From: DASYPP01 sp036006525
Lineage (GTDB): Bacteria > Gemmatimonadota > Gemmatimonadetes > Gemmatimonadales > GWC2-71-9
DNA length: 64,000 nucleotides
Reading direction: 5' to 3'
NCBI GenBank assembly: GCA_036006525.1
Contig: DASYPP010000040.1
Coordinates: 109,859 to 173,858, forward strand
The position numbers were made by a program, and so were the translations under genes. Below the pieces are notes generated by a model, which saw nothing but the letters and a program-made list of their open reading frames with translations, did not search any database and had not been told where the DNA came from. Below, piece after piece: positions 60,077 to 64,000 of this stretch (within the stretch, counting starts at the first letter, position 1; the number at the start of each line of letters is the position of its first letter).

Positions 60077-61332
60077 CAGTAGATTCGCTCGAGATCGGTG
60101 TCCGGGAAATAGGCGGCCAGGATCTGCCGGTAGCTCTGACCGGCGCGGGCGCGTCCCACGGCGCCCCACTGGCAAAAACCCACGCCGTGCCCAGCCCCGC
60201 GACCTTCGGCCACCAGCCGCACGACACGGCCGGCATTCCGGTTCTGACTCAGGGTGAACACGTTGCTTCGCAACAACTCGCCACGGGACGGCCGCAGGAC
60301 CTGGCGCACGTCGGGCCCGTTGACGACGAGATCTCTGCCATCAATGGTGAGCTTCAGCCGGGCGACCCGGTCGGAGCGGGACCGCTCGGCAACCTCTACC
60401 GACTGGATCACGGCGTGGGAGGAGATACTCGCACCCAGCGAGGCCGGCACGCTCTCCCGGAGAATATCACGGAGAGCCTCCACCGACCACTCGGCGTGCC
60501 ATTCGAAGCGGGGGGAGATCCGGCAGTAGGCGACACCGTTCTCGTCCACGTCATCAATGCCGACCAGGTACGGCCGGTCGGCGTTGGCGAAGACCTCGGT
60601 GCCATTCGCCGTCTTGCCGCCGCAGGTCGAAAAAAAGAACCCATCGATCGGCTGTCCCTGCCAGGTCACCGCCAGCCCGGCGGTTCCATTTACCGCCTGC
60701 CAGCCGATCGAACGCTCGGCCGAAACGCCCCCGTAGACCTGGTCGGCCACGGTGGCGTAGAAATCGAACCCCAGGGCGTTCCAGCGTCCCCGATTGCGGA
60801 GCGCGTAAGTCCGGGAGATCACCGCCTGGGCATAGAGCGCCTGGATCTCGCTGGAATCGCGACGGCCCATTTCCGCTGCCACGACCCCGGCCAGGTAATT
60901 CTCCAAGCCCAGGCGGTTGACGACGGTGAGTCCACCCCGGGCGCTGAAAACCGATACCCGTCCCCGATAGTCTTTGCCGCCGACCCGGACATACCCGTCG
61001 GCACCGATCGCATCGACCGTGAGCGGCTCTCCAGCCGGCAGGAAGGTGCTCAGCGCCCCGGAGACACCCAGCCCTCCACCGCGCTCTACGACCGTCAGGC
61101 TTGCACCGGCTGGAACCTCGGCCCGCACCGCGGTGTCGGCCCCGAGCACCACGAGCGCCGAGCCACCACCGATCACAACCTGGGGAACTCCGACGGCAAG
61201 CCCGACCCGAATGTCGGGCTGCGAGCCCCGGGGTCCGACGACGACTCTCGATTCCGGTGTGGTGCAGGACGCCAGCAGAGCCACGAGGCCGATCGGGAGC
61301 GCTCGGAGTCGCCGGGGATGGCCGATCCTCAA
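60076..61332 (-). CDS. SpoIID/LytB-domain lipoprotein
   Basis: 418 aa. Lipobox L-L-A-S-C. The SpoIID domain (about 130-330; ENYLAGVVAAEMG, QAVISRTYALRNRG, STCGGKT) and late GRGAGHGVGFCQWG are clear. SpoIID-type proteins are lytic transglycosylases on denuded glycan. TTG start overlapping yajQ stop (TTGA). Confidence 0.88.
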   Translation of the reverse strand: MRIGHPRRLRALPIGLVALLASCTTPESRVVVGPRGSQPDIRVGLAVGVPQVVIGGGSALVVLGADTAVRAEVPAGASLTVVERGGGLGVSGALSTFLPAGEPLTVDAIGADGYVRVGGKDYRGRVSVFSARGGLTVVNRLGLENYLAGVVAAEMGRRDSSEIQALYAQAVISRTYALRNRGRWNALGFDFYATVADQVYGGVSAERSIGWQAVNGTAGLAVTWQGQPIDGFFFSTCGGKTANGTEVFANADRPYLVGIDDVDENGVAYCRISPRFEWHAEWSVEALRDILRESVPASLGASISSHAVIQSVEVAERSRSDRVARLKLTIDGRDLVVNGPDVRQVLRPSRGELLRSNVFTLSQNRNAGRVVRLVAEGRGAGHGVGFCQWGAVGRARAGQSYRQILAAYFPDTDLERIY

Positions 61333-61832
61333 CTCCGGTAGTTCCCGAACTTGAGTTCCAGCCCGAAATCCTGGGCCCGCAGGTACGCCATGACATCCTG
61401 GAGCTCGTCCTTGGAAGGACTGGACACCCGGATCTCTTCACCCTGGATCGAAGCCTGGACCTTCTTGAATCCCCGGTCCTTGATCCCCCTGACGATTTTC
61501 TTGGCGGTTTCCTGGTCGATGCCCTGCTTCAGGTCGATGGTCTGACGCACACTGCTGCCGGTTGCCTGTTCCAGGTCTCCGAACTTGAGGTTCCGGACCG
61601 GGACTCCGCGCTTGATCATCTTGGTCTGGAGGACGTCCACCAGGGCCTTCAGCCGGAAGTCGTCGTCCGCGGCAAGCTTGATGGAGGCCTTTTCGCGATC
61701 GAACAGGATGGTGCAGTTGGTGCCCTTGAAATCATAGCGCTGGCCAATCTCCTTTACCGCCTGGTTGACGGCGTTGTCGACTTCCTGGAGATCGGCACCG
61801 GTGGAAACATCGAAGGAAGGATTAGCAGCCAT
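61329..61832 (-). CDS. yajQ: YajQ family nucleotide-binding protein
   Basis: 167 aa, normal. Start PSFDVSTGADLQEVDNAVNQ, then QRYDFKG and the C-terminal FGLELKFGNYRS. YajQ homologues bind c-di-GMP or tRNA/GTP in some species. Close to a HD-GYP gene, but on another operon. Confidence 0.94.
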   Translation of the reverse strand: MAANPSFDVSTGADLQEVDNAVNQAVKEIGQRYDFKGTNCTILFDREKASIKLAADDDFRLKALVDVLQTKMIKRGVPVRNLKFGDLEQATGSSVRQTIDLKQGIDQETAKKIVRGIKDRGFKKVQASIQGEEIRVSSPSKDELQDVMAYLRAQDFGLELKFGNYRS

Positions 61833-61858
61833 GAATCTTCATTCGGCAATCTTCGCAA

Positions 61859-62728
61859 TCAGGTAAGGAAGCTCTCCAGCGCTTTCGCCCGGCTCACGTG
61901 GCGCAGCCGGGTCAGGGCCTTCTCTTTGATCTGGCGGACCCGCTCGCGGGTGATGCCGAGCCGGCTGCCGATCTCTTCCAGCGTCATGGGTTCAGGACCG
62001 TCCAGGCCGAAGTACAACCGCAGAATCTTGGCTTCCCGTTCCTTGAGAGTGGACAAGACCTCTTCGATGGACTCGCTCAGCGCGTGCTCGAAGGTCTCGG
62101 AATCGGGACCCGGATTCTGGTTGTCGGGCAGGTAATCCAGCAGCTTGTTGTCTTCGCCGGGGGTCAGCGGGGCATCCAGCGAGAGGTGGTTCTGGGAGAT
62201 GGAGAGGGTCTTCTGCACCTCTTCCATGGAGATGTCCATGCCCTCGGCGATTTCGGAGGGCGTGGGCTCCCGGCCCAGTTCCTGGAGCAGCGCGGAGGAG
62301 CGCTTGCCGATCCGGTGCAGGGTTCCGGCCCGGTTGAGCGGCACCCGGACGATCCGGCTCTGTTCCGCCAAGGCCTGGAGAATGGCCTGCCGGATCCACC
62401 ACACGGCGTAGGAAATGAACTTGATGCCTTTGGTCTCGTCGAATTTGTGGGCGGCGCGGATCAGGCCGAGGTTGCCCTCGTTGATGAGATCGGCGAGGGA
62501 CACTCCCTGGTTCTGGTATTTCTTGGCGACGGAAACAACGAAACGGAGATTGCTGCGGACCAGCTTGTCCAGCGCTTCGGGATCGGCGATACGGATCCGC
62601 TGGGCCAGGTCGACTTCGTCGTCCTGGGAAATCAGGGGATACTTGCTGATCTCGCGGAGGTACTGGTCCAGTGATCCCTCATCTGAACCGGGACCTCTTC
62701 TGCCGGGACCGATCTGCATTGGACGCAT
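61859..62728 (-). CDS. sigA: Primary sigma factor (short RpoD/SigA form)
   Basis: 289 aa. Regions 1.2 to 4.2 are complete (SLDQYLREISKYPLIS, NLRFVVSVAKKYQNQG, LINEGNLGLIRAAHKFD, KFISYAVWWIRQAILQALAEQSRIVR, LGITRERVRQIKEKALTRL). Region 1.1 is absent, as in Bacteroidota primary sigma factors. ATG start; promoter at 62796-62824. Confidence 0.94.
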   Translation of the reverse strand: MRPMQIGPGRRGPGSDEGSLDQYLREISKYPLISQDDEVDLAQRIRIADPEALDKLVRSNLRFVVSVAKKYQNQGVSLADLINEGNLGLIRAAHKFDETKGIKFISYAVWWIRQAILQALAEQSRIVRVPLNRAGTLHRIGKRSSALLQELGREPTPSEIAEGMDISMEEVQKTLSISQNHLSLDAPLTPGEDNKLLDYLPDNQNPGPDSETFEHALSESIEEVLSTLKEREAKILRLYFGLDGPEPMTLEEIGSRLGITRERVRQIKEKALTRLRHVSRAKALESFLT

Positions 62729-62795
62729 GATTCAAACACCTCGCGGCAGCTGCAGGAACGGAACGGAGAGTTGGATTGCTTCGAACACTGTAAGA

Positions 62796-62824
62796 ACCTT
62801 ACCCACACCGCGTGCGGCGCGCAA
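62796..62824 (-). promoter_or_regulatory. Possible promoter of sigA
   Basis: On the minus strand TTGCGC (62824-62819), a 17-base spacer and TAAGGT (62801-62796). Predicted start near 62789, leader about 60 bases. Confidence 0.45.
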
Positions 62825-62877
62825 CGGGCAACGGGACCTCGTTGTGGTCACCGATCACAGGATGTTTGTAGCGACGT

Positions 62878-64000
62878 TCACACGTCGTAGGTATCGATCT
62901 GGGCTCGCTGCAAAACCCCGGAATAATCGACATAGCACACCTTGGTTTCCGAGAAGAAATGGTACACTTCCCAGCCGCCCTCACGGTGCCCGTTGCCGGT
63001 CTGCTTCACTCCGCCGAAGGGGAGATGCGCTTCGGCGCCGATAGTAGGCGCGTTGATGTAGGTGATCCCGTTATCGAGGCCCTGCATCGCCTGGAACGCG
63101 GCTTTGACGTCGGCAGTGTAGAGTGAACTCGACAGTCCGTAGCGGACATCGTTGTTCACCCGCATCGCCTCACCCAGGGAGCTGACCCGGATCACGCTCA
63201 ACACCGGGCCGAAGATCTCTTCCTGCTCCAAACGGCTGCCCGGCTTCACCCCCGCGAAAACCGTCGGCTGGAAGAAGTATCCCTGGCCCAGCCGGGGCGA
63301 GCGAGGCCGGCGCCCACCGGTCACCAGCTCGGCCCCTTCCTCCAGCCCGATCGCGACATACTCCTCTACCTTCCGGCGCGCGTCCTCGTGAATCAGGGGC
63401 CCGACCTGGGAGCGCGGGTCGCGCCCGTCGCCCAGGCGCAGGGCACCGGCCGCATCGGCCACCCGGCGGAGGAACCGGTCGTGAATCTTCCGGTGCAGAA
63501 TGAGGCGGCTGGTCGCGGTGCAGCGCTGTCCGGTGGTGCCGAAAGCTCCCCACAGTACTCCTTCAAGCGCCAGGTCCAGGTCCGCGTCGTCCAGTACGAT
63601 CATCGCGTTCTTGCCGCCCATCTCGAGCGACAGCCGCTTGTGCATGCGGCCGCAGGTCTCGCCGATCGCCGAACCGGTGCCGGTTGAGCCGGTAAACGAA
63701 ATGACCGGTACATCGGGATGCTCGACCAGCGCTTTCCCCGCGATCTCGCCCCGCCCGTGGACCAGCTGGATGGTTTCGGGCGGGAACCCGGCTTCCAGCA
63801 TCAACTCCACCAGCCGATGACCGGTATGGGGGACGTCTTCGGAGGGTTTGAAAACCACGGTGTTTCCACAAAGCAACGCGGGAAACATCTTCCAGGTGGG
63901 AATCGCCATCGGAAAATTGAAGGGGGTGATGAGACCGGCGACCCCAATGGGGCGGCGGAAGCTCATCGCCCACTTGTTGCGGAGCTCGGATGGCACGGTG
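62878..64000 (-). CDS. Aldehyde dehydrogenase family protein (5' end cut by window edge)
   Basis: 373 codons visible; the N-terminal part lies beyond 64000. Seen: TPFNFPMAIPTWK, ALLCGNTVVFKPSED, SFTGSTGTGSAIG, the Glu in LEMGGKN and the catalytic Cys in TTGQRCTATSR, then EEIFGPVLSVIRV. The protein looks like an ALDH7/aminoadipic semialdehyde-type enzyme, but the substrate cannot be told. The frame stays open to the edge (T-V-P-S-E-L), so the GTG at 63996 is not the start. Confidence 0.92.
   Translation of the reverse strand, partial: TVPSELRNKWAMSFRRPIGVAGLITPFNFPMAIPTWKMFPALLCGNTVVFKPSEDVPHTGHRLVELMLEAGFPPETIQLVHGRGEIAGKALVEHPDVPVISFTGSTGTGSAIGETCGRMHKRLSLEMGGKNAMIVLDDADLDLALEGVLWGAFGTTGQRCTATSRLILHRKIHDRFLRRVADAAGALRLGDGRDPRSQVGPLIHEDARRKVEEYVAIGLEEGAELVTGGRRPRSPRLGQGYFFQPTVFAGVKPGSRLEQEEIFGPVLSVIRVSSLGEAMRVNNDVRYGLSSSLYTADVKAAFQAMQGLDNGITYINAPTIGAEAHLPFGGVKQTGNGHREGGWEVYHFFSETKVCYVDYSGVLQRAQIDTYDV

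Noticed and set aside
62729..62877. A small RNA or riboswitch upstream of sigA
   Set aside because: Only a promoter-like pair and an unstructured leader are seen; no conserved fold could be recognised.

Overview
The window is a gene-dense piece of a high-GC bacterial chromosome with no insertion sequence, CRISPR array, phage gene or rRNA. The best guess (inference) is a Gemmatimonadota-type organism of the FCB side of the tree. Its primary sigma factor is a short form without region 1.1, as in Bacteroidota, and many exported proteins end their signal peptides in A-A-Q or A-S-A-Q. Outer-membrane proteins, lipoproteins, LolA and an MCE lipid-transport operon indicate a double-membrane cell. Both edges cut genes: a lipoprotein on the left and an aldehyde dehydrogenase on the right.

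Layout. 1-5795 (minus strand): edge lipoprotein, then a unit of a JAMM-DinG helicase fusion, an FAH-family hydrolase, a TonB-like anchored protein and an unknown protein. 5924-12946 (minus): a tightly overlapping four-gene operon of DUF4159, a giant DUF4175-like coiled-coil membrane protein, a TPR protein and a Tat-exported protein of the misnamed asparagine synthetase B family. 13015-15281 (minus): rsmI, a DUF4388-like protein and thioredoxin. 15388-19893: methylmalonyl-CoA epimerase, a lipoprotein, pdxJ, a protein with histidine-less Hpt domains, and a flippase-like membrane protein. 19893-33728: the widely conserved block ispE - tRNA-Gln - prs - rplY - pth - ychF - rpsF - rpsR - DUF2232 - rplI - DhaL/DegV - rsfS. 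This block is interrupted by a GntR regulator plus serine hydrolase beside the tRNA, and by a subtilisin-like protease before rpsF. 33746-45434: a protease/propeller/barrel fusion, a SPOR lipoprotein, smc, a DAHP synthase, lolA, a DUF2520 protein and a duplicated DUF2541-like protein. 45509-50271 (minus): rpmE - prfA - prmC - ylbF - tmk - ctpA. 50444-57170 (plus): crp, an MBL-fold hydrolase, a CsgG-like protein, mlaE, a degenerate mlaF, mlaD and a GAF/HD-GYP protein. 57160-64000 (minus): DUF4105 protein, Gfo/Idh/MocA oxidoreductase, small outer-membrane barrel, SpoIID protein, yajQ, sigA and the truncated aldehyde dehydrogenase.

How the parts work together. Most of the window is housekeeping: translation (rpsF, rpsR, rplI, rplY, rpmE, prfA, prmC, pth, rsfS, rsmI), nucleotide supply (prs, tmk), chromosome handling (smc) and isoprenoid, vitamin B6 and aromatic precursors (ispE, pdxJ, DAHP synthase). 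Envelope functions are woven through it.

The points most worth a second look are: (a) an MCE operon whose only ATPase has lost essentially every ABC catalytic residue, in an operon ending in a c-di-GMP-type phosphodiesterase; (b) a DinG helicase carrying a RadC-like JAMM domain; (c) four intergenic hairpins built from different repeated words but with the same architecture, each starting right after a stop codon; (d) probable CTG start codons in CTGA stop/start overlaps, together with apparently leaderless genes; and (e) a regulator/hydrolase islet beside tRNA-Gln with a perfect 20-bp palindrome over the regulator's start codon.
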